This document shows, piece after piece, positions 35,191-43,485 of a stretch of DNA of 64,000 nucleotides (position 1 is the stretch's first letter; the number at the start of each line of letters is the position of its first letter). The notes beneath the pieces are model-generated. The model was not told the origin of the DNA, did not search any database, and worked only from the letters and a program-made list of their open reading frames with translations. The DNA comes from an uncultured Bacteroidales bacterium (GTDB lineage Bacteria > Bacteroidota > Bacteroidia > Bacteroidales > Bacteroidaceae): NCBI GenBank assembly GCA_937898885.1, contig CALDKD010000071.1:1-64000 (forward strand), read 5' to 3'. The position numbers and the translations under genes were made by a program.

Positions 35191-38025
35191 ATGGAGTACA
35201 ATTTCAGAGAGATTGAGCAGAAGTGGCAGAAGAGATGGGCCGAGAATGGCACATACACAGTAAAGGAGGATGAGTCACGTCCTAAATACTATGTTCTCAA
35301 CATGTTCCCGTATCCGTCGGGCGCCGGCCTGCACGTAGGTCACCCGTTAGGCTACATAGCATCGGATATCTACGCACGCTACAAGCGTCAGTGCGGCTTC
35401 AATGTGCTGAACCCTATGGGATACGATGCATACGGACTTCCGGCAGAGCAGTACGCCATCCAGACCGGACAGCATCCGGCCATCACAACAAGCCAGAACA
35501 TCAACCGCTACCGCGAGCAGCTTGACAAGATAGGTTTCTCATTCGACTGGAACCGCGAGGTACGCACCTGCGAGCCCGGCTACTACCATTGGACGCAGTG
35601 GGCATTCCAGAAAATGTTCGGCAGCTATTACGACTATGACCTGCGGAAGGCACAGCCTATTGAAAAGCTGATAAGCCATTTCCAGGAGAATGGCACAGAG
35701 GGTATCAATGCCGCACAGAGCGAGGAGCTGACATTCACCGCCGCAGAGTGGAACGCATATAGTGAGAAGGAGCAGTCTGACATACTTATGAACTACCGCA
35801 TAGCCTATCAGGGCGAGACGATGGTGAACTGGTGCCAGGGACTCGGCACGGTGCTTGCCAACGACGAGGTTGTTGAGGGTGTGTCTGTCCGTGGAGGCTT
35901 CCCTGTAGAGCAGAAGAAAATGCGTCAGTGGTGTCTGCGCGTATCGGCATACTCACAGCGTCTGCTTGACGGTCTTGACACAATAGACTGGTCTGAGTCC
36001 ATCAAGGAGACACAGCGCAACTGGATAGGCCGCTCAGAGGGTACCGAGATGGTGTTCAAGGTAAAGGACAGTGACTTCACCTTCACTATATTCACCACCC
36101 GCGCCGACACCATCTTCGGTGTTACGTTTATGGTGCTGGCACCAGAGAGCGAGCTTGTATCCACACTCACCACAGCGGCACAGAAGGCAGAGGTTGACGC
36201 ATACGTTGACCGTGTAAGGAAGCGCACTGAGCGCGAGCGCATTGCAGACCGCAAGGTTACTGGCGTGTTCAGCGGCTCTTACGCCATCAATCCTCTCACA
36301 GGCGAGGATGTTCCAATATGGATAAGCGATTATGTCCTGGCCGGCTACGGTACCGGCGCCATTATGGCTGTTCCGGCACACGACAGCCGCGACTATGCGT
36401 TTGCCAGGCATTTCGGACTTGAGATACGTCCGCTCATCGAGGGTTGCGATGTATCGGAGCAGAGCTTCGATGCCAAGGAGGGTATCATGATGAACTCGCC
36501 TAGACCGGACCAGATCCGCCAGGGTGGTCTGGTGCTCAACGGACTTACCGTAAAGGAGGCAATAGCCGCCACAAAGAAATATGTCAAGGAGAACCGCTTA
36601 GGCAATATTAAGGTGAACTACCGTCTGCGCGACGCAATCTTCAGCCGTCAGCGCTACTGGGGCGAGCCGTTCCCTGTATATTACGACAATGGCATTCCAA
36701 AGATGGTTCCAGAGAGCTGCCTGCCGCTTGAGTTGCCTGAGATAAGCGAGTACAAGCCTACTGAGACCGGAGAGCCGCCACTCGGACATGCCGTCAAGTG
36801 GGCTTTCGACACCCGGAGCAACACTATCGTTGACAAGAGCCTGATTGACAACAAGACCATATTCCCGCTTGAGCTCAACACAATGCCTGGTTTCGCAGGC
36901 TCATCGGCATACTATCTGCGCTATATGGACCCGCACGACAACCAGGGTCTGGTAAGCGCGGCTGCCGACAGCTACTGGAAGTGCGTTGACCTGTATCTTG
37001 GAGGCTCGGAGCATGCCACAGGCCACCTGATTTACTCACGCTTCTGGAACAAGTTCCTGCACGACCTGGGCTACAGCGTTGTGGAGGAGCCGTTCAGCAA
37101 GCTCATCAACCAGGGTATGATTCAGGGACGCAGCAACTTTGTATATCGCATAAAGGACACCAACACATTCGTATCACTCGGCCTTAAAGAGCAGTACGAC
37201 ACCACTCCCATCCACGTAGATGTGAACATTGTAAGCAACGACATTCTTGATGTTGAGGCATTCAAGGCCTGGAGACCGGAGTACAATACAGCAGAGTTCA
37301 TCCTTGAGGATGGCAAATATGTGTGCGGCTGGGCTGTGGAGAAGATGAGCAAGTCTATGTTCAATGTGGTGAATCCTGACGTTGTGACTGAGAAGTACGG
37401 TGCCGACACTCTGCGTATGTATGAGATGTTCCTTGGCCCGCTTGAGCAGTCAAAGCCCTGGGATACCAACGGCATTGACGGCTGCCACCGCTTCATCCGC
37501 AAGATGTGGAACCTGTTCACCGACAAGGACGGCAACCTGAGCGTGTCTGATGCAGAGCCCACAAAGGATGAGCTGAAATCAATACACAAGCTTATCAAGA
37601 AGGTTACCGAGGATATTGAGAACTTCTCATACAACACATCAATCAGCGCGTTTATGATTTGCGTTAACGAGCTATCATCACTCAAGTGCTGCAACAGAGA
37701 GGTTCTTGGCATACTGGTACGACTTATCGCACCATTCGCACCACACATTGCCGAAGAGCTTTGGGAGGCTCTGGGACATACCACAAGCGTATGCGACTCT
37801 GAGTGGCCTGAGTTCAATGAGGAATACCTCAAGGAGAACAGCATCACCTACTCCATCTCATTCAACGGCAAGACCCGTTTTACAATGGACTTCCCGCTCG
37901 ATGCCACCCCGGAGCAGATACAACAGGCTGTCCTTGCCAATGAGAAGGCACAAAGCTACATTGACGGAAAGGATATCCGTAAGGTGATTGTGGTTCCGAA
38001 GAAGATTGTGAACATTGTTCTCTGA
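35191..38025 (+). CDS. leuS: Leucyl-tRNA synthetase
   Basis: A 944-residue class I aminoacyl-tRNA synthetase charging tRNA-Leu. The HIGH motif is HVGH (48-51) within NMFPYPSGAGLHVGHPLGY. A CP1 editing domain follows (about 230-450, with TTRADTIFGVTFM). KMSKS is at 718-722. The C-terminal anticodon-binding domain ends in DIRKVIVVPKKIVNIVL. It is longer than the E. coli enzyme (860), partly through an insertion near 170-215 (KAQPIEKLISHF and following). It heads an operon with yitT, rdgB and porZ; the next gene starts 12 bases after the stop. Confidence 0.98.
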   Translation: MEYNFREIEQKWQKRWAENGTYTVKEDESRPKYYVLNMFPYPSGAGLHVGHPLGYIASDIYARYKRQCGFNVLNPMGYDAYGLPAEQYAIQTGQHPAITTSQNINRYREQLDKIGFSFDWNREVRTCEPGYYHWTQWAFQKMFGSYYDYDLRKAQPIEKLISHFQENGTEGINAAQSEELTFTAAEWNAYSEKEQSDILMNYRIAYQGETMVNWCQGLGTVLANDEVVEGVSVRGGFPVEQKKMRQWCLRVSAYSQRLLDGLDTIDWSESIKETQRNWIGRSEGTEMVFKVKDSDFTFTIFTTRADTIFGVTFMVLAPESELVSTLTTAAQKAEVDAYVDRVRKRTERERIADRKVTGVFSGSYAINPLTGEDVPIWISDYVLAGYGTGAIMAVPAHDSRDYAFARHFGLEIRPLIEGCDVSEQSFDAKEGIMMNSPRPDQIRQGGLVLNGLTVKEAIAATKKYVKENRLGNIKVNYRLRDAIFSRQRYWGEPFPVYYDNGIPKMVPESCLPLELPEISEYKPTETGEPPLGHAVKWAFDTRSNTIVDKSLIDNKTIFPLELNTMPGFAGSSAYYLRYMDPHDNQGLVSAAADSYWKCVDLYLGGSEHATGHLIYSRFWNKFLHDLGYSVVEEPFSKLINQGMIQGRSNFVYRIKDTNTFVSLGLKEQYDTTPIHVDVNIVSNDILDVEAFKAWRPEYNTAEFILEDGKYVCGWAVEKMSKSMFNVVNPDVVTEKYGADTLRMYEMFLGPLEQSKPWDTNGIDGCHRFIRKMWNLFTDKDGNLSVSDAEPTKDELKSIHKLIKKVTEDIENFSYNTSISAFMICVNELSSLKCCNREVLGILVRLIAPFAPHIAEELWEALGHTTSVCDSEWPEFNEEYLKENSITYSISFNGKTRFTMDFPLDATPEQIQQAVLANEKAQSYIDGKDIRKVIVVPKKIVNIVL

Positions 38026-38037
38026 ATTGTATAAGTT

Positions 38038-38934
38038 ATGGCAACTGAACTGAAGAAAAAATTCATTCACGAGTTCAATGACTATCTTGCCATAGCTGTG
38101 GGACTCGCGCTATATGCGCTCAGCTGGACAACGCTTATGCTGCCTTACGGTATTACAACCGGAGGTGTGACCGGTGTGTCTGCCATTATATTTTACGCCA
38201 CCGGCTTTGAGATGCAGATAAGCTATCTGCTTATCAACAGCGTGTTCCTGATATTCGCACTAAAGATTCTTGGCTGGCGTTTCTGTGCCAAAACCGTCTA
38301 TGCGGTACTCCTGCTCACAATATTCCTGAAGGTGGGACAGATATTTATGTCCGACGGCAATGGCGGGTTCAAGCTGATCCTGGGTGAGGGTCAGAACTTT
38401 ATGGCCTGCGTTGTGGGCGCCATACTCTGTGGCATAGGCGTGGGAATGTGCTTTGCGGCCAATGGCAGTACAGGAGGCACTGATATCATAGCCGCCATAG
38501 TGAACAAATACCGCGATGTTTCTTTAGGAAGGGTTATCCTTTTTATAGATATCCTTATCATTGGAAGCACCTATTTTGTATTCCACGATATTACCAGAAT
38601 GTTATTCGGTTATGTCACTATGATGATAATGAGCGCATCACTGGATTTTTACGTGAACAGTGCCCGTCAGTCCATTCAGATACTTATCTTCTCATACAAA
38701 TACGAGGAACTGGCCAATTACATCAATCAGGAGATACACCGTGGAGTGACCGTGCTTAATGGCATGGGATGGTACAGCAAGCAGGAAAGCCACGTGCTTG
38801 TGGTGCTTGTGCGAAAGCCCGACGCCACCAACATTCTGAGAGCCATAAAACAAATTGACCCCAACGCTTTCATATCCATGAGCCGTGTTGTTGGAGTATA
38901 TGGTCAGGGATTTGATAAAATAAAAGTAAAATGA
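38038..38934 (+). CDS. YitT family membrane protein (DUF2179)
   Basis: A 298-residue inner-membrane protein. Five or six hydrophobic segments lie at about 15-195, with the family motif GITTGGVTGVSAI and AANGSTGGTDIIAAI. A cytosolic C-terminal DUF2179 domain follows (about 215-290, with GVTVLNGMGWYSKQ and MSRVVGVYGQGF). The role is unknown; transport or small-molecule sensing has been suggested. It is the second gene of the leuS operon, and its stop codon overlaps the rdgB start by four bases (ATGA), indicating translational coupling. Confidence 0.9.
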   Translation: MATELKKKFIHEFNDYLAIAVGLALYALSWTTLMLPYGITTGGVTGVSAIIFYATGFEMQISYLLINSVFLIFALKILGWRFCAKTVYAVLLLTIFLKVGQIFMSDGNGGFKLILGEGQNFMACVVGAILCGIGVGMCFAANGSTGGTDIIAAIVNKYRDVSLGRVILFIDILIIGSTYFVFHDITRMLFGYVTMMIMSASLDFYVNSARQSIQILIFSYKYEELANYINQEIHRGVTVLNGMGWYSKQESHVLVVLVRKPDATNILRAIKQIDPNAFISMSRVVGVYGQGFDKIKVK

Positions 38935-39506
38935 GACTTGTATTTGCAACAAACAATGCCCATAAGCTCAATGAGGTGGCGGCAATTCTGGGTGATGGAT
39001 TTGAGCTTCTGTCACTCGCTGACATAGGTTGTAATGAGGATATCCCCGAGACTTCAGATACACTTACCGGAAACGCCATTCAGAAGGCCCGCTACGTAAA
39101 GGAACACTATGGTCTGGACTGTTTTGCGGATGATACAGGCCTGGAGGTTGAGGCCCTTGACGGAGCTCCTGGTGTTCATTCGGCACGATACGCGGGAGAC
39201 CACGACTCTGAGGCCAATATGACGAGACTTCTGAATGAGTTGAAAGACAAAAATAACCGCAACGCACAATTTCGTACGGTTATCGCGTTATTAATTGGTG
39301 AGGAGGAGCTTTTGTTCGAGGGCATAGTTAAAGGACATATCATCAAAGAGAGACAAGGTTGCGAGGGATTCGGATATGATCCGATATTCGTTCCCGACGG
39401 ATACAGTGATTCTTTCGCGCAGTTGGGAATGGATGTCAAGAATAAGATCAGCCATAGGGCAAGAGCTACCGCCAAGCTTGTGGAATTTTTACAAAACAGA
39501 TTATAA
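38931..39506 (+). CDS. rdgB: Non-canonical purine NTP pyrophosphatase (RdgB/HAM1)
   Basis: A 191-residue cytosolic house-cleaning enzyme that hydrolyses dITP, ITP and XTP to monophosphates, keeping damaged purines out of DNA and RNA. The N-terminal FATNNAHKLNEV, the catalytic FADDTGLEVEAL segment, GAPGVHSARYAG and GFGYDPIFVPDG are the family hallmarks. Length is normal. It overlaps the yitT stop by four bases, and porZ starts directly after its stop codon, so the four genes form a tight operon. Confidence 0.96.
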   Translation: MRLVFATNNAHKLNEVAAILGDGFELLSLADIGCNEDIPETSDTLTGNAIQKARYVKEHYGLDCFADDTGLEVEALDGAPGVHSARYAGDHDSEANMTRLLNELKDKNNRNAQFRTVIALLIGEEELLFEGIVKGHIIKERQGCEGFGYDPIFVPDGYSDSFAQLGMDVKNKISHRARATAKLVEFLQNRL

Positions 39507-41810
39507 ATGAGACTATCACGCTGCCTCTTACTATTTCTGACATCGTTTTGTCTGATTCAGCAGACAATATCCCAGACAATACCGGGAGAGTGGCGCGCAT
39601 ACCCGGCATTTCACGATGCCACTAAAAGTGTAAAGGCATTCTCCAGAATCTATGTTCTTAGTGACGGAGGGCTTTACAACTATACGCCAGATGACAACTC
39701 CATTCAGACTTACGACAAAGTAAGCACCCTCAGCGATAATCAGATTGCAGATATTGCATATTCTGCCAAAGAGAGAGCGATAGTCATTGGATACCTTAAC
39801 GGAAATATAGACTTACTCTATGAGAATGATGATATCTACAATATCACCGACTTGTTGAACAGTGCGCTTCCAGATAAAAGAATCAATGAGGTAAAGGTAG
39901 CTGATAACACAGCGTATATCTCTACAAACTCTGGAATAGTATTGCTCAATATCTCAAAAAAGGAAATATCGGCCACTTACAGGTTCAATGGAAATGTCAG
40001 CTCCACCATACTATACGACAAAGAGCTTTTTTGCTGCACTACAACGGGAATATATAAGGGTAATTTGTCAGAGAACCTTCTTGACCCGTCCAAATGGACA
40101 CGCATTGAGAGCAGGGGCATATTTCTAAGACTGTTCCCATTTGCAGACAGGATTGTAGTAAGCGTTAATGACAGAGGATTGTTCTTTATTGATTTGAACG
40201 GCAGGCTGGAGAGAATAGACAAAGGCGTTGAGCATGTTTGCGTGAATGATGGAAAACTGTTTGTATATAAGCAAGACACACTTTACATATACACTTCAAA
40301 AGATGCTGTCAACAAGTATTATGCAGGCAGTGTTGCTAAAAATGTATTGGTTGATGACGGTAATCTATGGATAAGTTGTGGGAAAGAGGGTCTTCAGAAA
40401 TATCAGATAAAGGATGACAGACTTGTCATAACCAAGCCTCTTATTATTCCAGAGAGTCCGGTAAGGAACTATTTCAACTTTATGAATATGTCCTCTTCCG
40501 GAAAGCTTCTGGTCGCAGGAGGATCACTCAATTATTCAGGTGTTGACTATGAGGGCACATTGATGTCTTTCCAGGATAATAAGTGGTTTAATTTTCCTGA
40601 CGACGGTATAGAGAATCAGACCGGACTCAAATATATTAATCTAACATCCATAGTAGAGGATCCTTCTGAGCCAGGACATTATTATGCAGGCTCGGCGCGT
40701 CACGGACTGTATGAGTACAGGAATAGTCAATTTGTCAAATTATATACTTTTGACAACAGTCCGCTCAAGACAATACTTCCAGATAATCCTAAACCTTATG
40801 AATTCGTCAGTGTGGATGGTCTGCAATATGATGATAAAGGTAATCTATGGATGCTCAACAATGAGGTTGACACTATTTTCAGAATAATAAAGTCTGATGG
40901 ATCCTGGACCTCACTTTATTATCCGGAGATTGCTGGACTTCCTACATTCAAGTATATTCTCTTTGACTCTAATGGCCTTATCTGGACTGCGTCCACCAGA
41001 TATAAGCCTGGCATATTCTGCACTGACATAAAAGGCACGTTTGAGGATCAGTCTGACGATGCCCATTCATTCTCAGGTGCATCATTCACAAATCAGGATG
41101 GTGTATCAGTTGTGGTGAATGACATATTCTTCATAACTGAGGACTACAGTGGAATAATGTGGATAGGAACAGATCAGGGCATTTTCACTCTGGATAATCC
41201 AAAATCCTTTGTCTCAGAAGACAAACATATATTTAAAAGAGTCAAAATACCCAGAAATGACGGTACAAATCAGGCTGACTACTTGCTTAGCGGTATATAT
41301 ACCACAGCTATCTGTATTGATCACGGAAACAGAAAATGGATAGGAACAATGAATAAGGGTATTTTCCTGGTTGACAAAGACGGAATAAACACCATTCATC
41401 ATTTTACAAAAGACAATAGTCCGCTGATTTCAGATAATATTCTCGATATAGAGATAAATGGAGCCACTGGAGAGGTTTATATCGCAACGGATGAGGGTTT
41501 GGTCGTTTTTGGAGGAGATGCCTTTAGACCGGAGGAAAACCTTGATAAATCAAATGTCACTGTATTCCCTAATCCTGTCGCGCCTGAGCTTGACGGAAAT
41601 ATAACAGTGAAGGGTCTTACTCAAGACTGTACTGTTAAGATATTGAATACAGCTGGTAGAATTGTATATGAGGGAACATCACAAGGTGGCGGTTTCACCT
41701 GGAATTGCGGAAACGGCAAAAAAAGAGTACCGTCTGGCGTCTATTTCATTATGGCTGTAAACTCAGACGGATCATCCGGCATTGTCTCCAGAGTAACAAT
41801 AATAAGATAA
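39507..41810 (+). CDS. porZ: PorZ-like beta-propeller protein of the type IX secretion system
   Basis: A 767-residue exported protein. After a signal peptide (about 1-22) it begins with PGEWRAYPAFHDATKS and continues as two beta-propellers built from WxxGxxxGL-like blades (for example MWIGTDQGIF and KWIGTMNKGIF). It ends in a type A T9SS sorting domain from about residue 690 (VTVFPNPV...GVYFIMAV...IIR). This domain order and size match PorZ, the surface component of the P. gingivalis attachment complex that handles anionic LPS delivery. The start codon follows the rdgB stop without a gap. Remote alternatives are other propeller regulators, but no histidine kinase is attached. Confidence 0.8.
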   Translation: MRLSRCLLLFLTSFCLIQQTISQTIPGEWRAYPAFHDATKSVKAFSRIYVLSDGGLYNYTPDDNSIQTYDKVSTLSDNQIADIAYSAKERAIVIGYLNGNIDLLYENDDIYNITDLLNSALPDKRINEVKVADNTAYISTNSGIVLLNISKKEISATYRFNGNVSSTILYDKELFCCTTTGIYKGNLSENLLDPSKWTRIESRGIFLRLFPFADRIVVSVNDRGLFFIDLNGRLERIDKGVEHVCVNDGKLFVYKQDTLYIYTSKDAVNKYYAGSVAKNVLVDDGNLWISCGKEGLQKYQIKDDRLVITKPLIIPESPVRNYFNFMNMSSSGKLLVAGGSLNYSGVDYEGTLMSFQDNKWFNFPDDGIENQTGLKYINLTSIVEDPSEPGHYYAGSARHGLYEYRNSQFVKLYTFDNSPLKTILPDNPKPYEFVSVDGLQYDDKGNLWMLNNEVDTIFRIIKSDGSWTSLYYPEIAGLPTFKYILFDSNGLIWTASTRYKPGIFCTDIKGTFEDQSDDAHSFSGASFTNQDGVSVVVNDIFFITEDYSGIMWIGTDQGIFTLDNPKSFVSEDKHIFKRVKIPRNDGTNQADYLLSGIYTTAICIDHGNRKWIGTMNKGIFLVDKDGINTIHHFTKDNSPLISDNILDIEINGATGEVYIATDEGLVVFGGDAFRPEENLDKSNVTVFPNPVAPELDGNITVKGLTQDCTVKILNTAGRIVYEGTSQGGGFTWNCGNGKKRVPSGVYFIMAVNSDGSSGIVSRVTIIR

Positions 41811-42226
41811 TTATATTCTTTTTATTTAAATTCTTTGTTTATGTATATATCCTGTTGATATTGTTGATATTTTTAAATGTGATTGTTTTCAAAATCAATA
41901 TTAATTGACCAACAGTTTAATGAACATATTAAAAGATTAATATTTAAGTTATTGTGTCGTTATTAACAATATGTTTATATTTTTGCGCACTCTTTTCATT
42001 TACTGATTTGATGTTGAAATCGCGTTAAGAATGTGTTTTGATTTTCTTACGATATGAACTGTTGTTTTCCAAACATACATTGTTTGGGAATTTAATTTGG
42101 ATAACCAATTTTAATGGTGTTTTTTTAGTCTGTACTTATAAACATATCGCAGCATATTATTTAAACACTAATTTTACATTTATGAACAGTTTTAATGCTG
42201 TTTGTTGATAAAATGAGGTAGAATAT
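41811..42226. other. AT-rich intergenic region before the SpoU methyltransferase gene
   Basis: 416 bases, clearly more AT-rich than its surroundings. It holds a -7-like TATTTTTG (41978-41985), a 7-base inverted repeat (42069-42087) and a weak AACAG/CTGTT hairpin (42185-42202). No coding ORF or tRNA was seen. Confidence 0.6.
42069..42087. repeat. 7-base inverted repeat upstream of the SpoU gene
   Basis: CCAAACA and TGTTTGG pair perfectly around TACAT, about 140 bases before the methyltransferase start. It could be a protein-binding site or a leader hairpin. Confidence 0.6.
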
Positions 42227-42772
42227 ATGAGAAAACTGAATATGGATGAGCTGGAACGTATGAGTTGTTCCGAGTTCAGGAAAAGTAATAAATTGCCTGT
42301 AATTGTAGTTCTTGATAATGTAAGGAGTCTGTATAATATAGGTTCAGTGTTCAGGACATCGGATGCTTTCAGAATAGAGAGAATAATATTGTGCGGAATT
42401 ACTGCTACTCCTGAGAATTCATTGACAGAGATACACAAGACTGCGTTAGGTGCTGAGGATACTGTTGATTGGATTTATTATCAGAATACTGAGGATGCTT
42501 TGAATTCAGTAAAAGAAGAGGGATATATACCAGTTGCCATTGAGCAGGTTTGTGACAGCGTGAAACTTGGTACTCTTGAGATAACAAAAGGAAAGTATGC
42601 CTTGTTTTTCGGTAATGAGGTAAAAGGTGTGAGCCAGAGTGTAGTAGATAAATGTGATTTTGCAATAGAGATACCTCAATATGGAACAAAACACTCATTG
42701 AATGTATCAGTATCGGCAGGTATAGTTCTTTGGGAATTTGTAAGACAGTTGAGAGAGTTGCTTGAGTCTTAA
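42227..42772 (+). CDS. SpoU/TrmH-family RNA 2'-O-methyltransferase
   Basis: A 181-residue SPOUT enzyme that methylates the ribose 2'-OH of tRNA or rRNA. All three motifs are present: motif 1 NIGSVFRTSDAF, motif 2 LFFGNEVKGVSQ, and the knotted motif 3 IPQYGTKHSLNVSVSAGIVLWE that holds S-adenosylmethionine. No N-terminal L30e-like substrate domain is present, so it resembles the short TrmH/TrmL group; the modified nucleotide is unknown. Its stop codon overlaps the stop of the convergent DUF4294 gene by four bases. Confidence 0.9.
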   Translation: MRKLNMDELERMSCSEFRKSNKLPVIVVLDNVRSLYNIGSVFRTSDAFRIERIILCGITATPENSLTEIHKTALGAEDTVDWIYYQNTEDALNSVKEEGYIPVAIEQVCDSVKLGTLEITKGKYALFFGNEVKGVSQSVVDKCDFAIEIPQYGTKHSLNVSVSAGIVLWEFVRQLRELLES

Positions 42773-43383
42773 GGTATTATCTCAAGCATATCGTTGTCAA
42801 TGAGGTAAATAATCTCCTCTATGTCCGCGTCGGCGCCTGTCGGGTCATATTCTTTTTTCAAGGTGGCTCCAAAGAGTGCTGCGAAAGCCTGATAAAATCC
42901 TGCCTTGAATTTTCCAATAAAAGCGTTTATTAGCTCGTAGCTGGTTTGATTGCACTCTCTGTCTATAAGTTTTATCAGCATTTTGCCTTGTGAGAGTGTC
43001 AATTTCTTCATTATAGGAAAATACTGGTCCCAGACACCTTTTTCCACATCATCAAGATGTTTTTTTCTGGCCTCATCATCCGGAAGTGTCTGCAGGTAGA
43101 GATATGTCTCAACCAATATTCCTTTAATTTCCTTTGAATACGGATATGTCTTCAGCACGTCCCTGATAAGTTTATCGTATTTTCTCTGTTTTCTTTTATT
43201 TGAGAAATATTTTCTTCCATAAATATTCACCTCCATAAGCTGGAAGGAGGGTATGGTATCACCCTTATATACCTCAGACAGGGCAAAGAAAATATCCTTC
43301 TGCCTTTTGTCATCAATATCGGCCCGGATGCTCCCGGTTGACAGCATCAGACCTGCCATTATAAGAATGATTATTCTTTTCAT
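42769..43383 (-). CDS. DUF4294 family exported protein
   Basis: A 204-residue protein with an N-terminal signal peptide (residues 1-21). The body matches my recollection of DUF4294, a Bacteroidota family: KRQKRKYDKLIRDVLKTYPY, then LTLSQGKMLIKLIDRECNQTSYELI and LKKEYDPTGADADIEEIIYLI. The function is unknown. Charged helices dominate and no metal or catalytic cluster stands out. A TACTTTTG on the minus strand (43389-43396) just upstream could be its -7 box and overlaps a GTATCA/TGATAC inverted repeat. The gene is convergent with the SpoU gene and divergent from the helix-hairpin-helix gene. Confidence 0.85.
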   Translation of the reverse strand: MKRIIILIMAGLMLSTGSIRADIDDKRQKDIFFALSEVYKGDTIPSFQLMEVNIYGRKYFSNKRKQRKYDKLIRDVLKTYPYSKEIKGILVETYLYLQTLPDDEARKKHLDDVEKGVWDQYFPIMKKLTLSQGKMLIKLIDRECNQTSYELINAFIGKFKAGFYQAFAALFGATLKKEYDPTGADADIEEIIYLIDNDMLEIIP

Positions 43384-43461
43384 TGTCGCAAAAGTATCAA
43401 ACTATTCTGATACATAAATCTTATTTAACAGAGTTTATACAAGTTGATGTAGTATAATTCC

Positions 43462-43469
43462 TACATTTG
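43462..43469 (+). promoter_or_regulatory. -7 box for the helix-hairpin-helix/barrel gene
   Basis: TACATTTG lies 17 bases before the ATG at 43486. No clear -33 TTTG at the standard spacing. Confidence 0.5.
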
Positions 43470-43485
43470 TAAAAAATCAAATACT

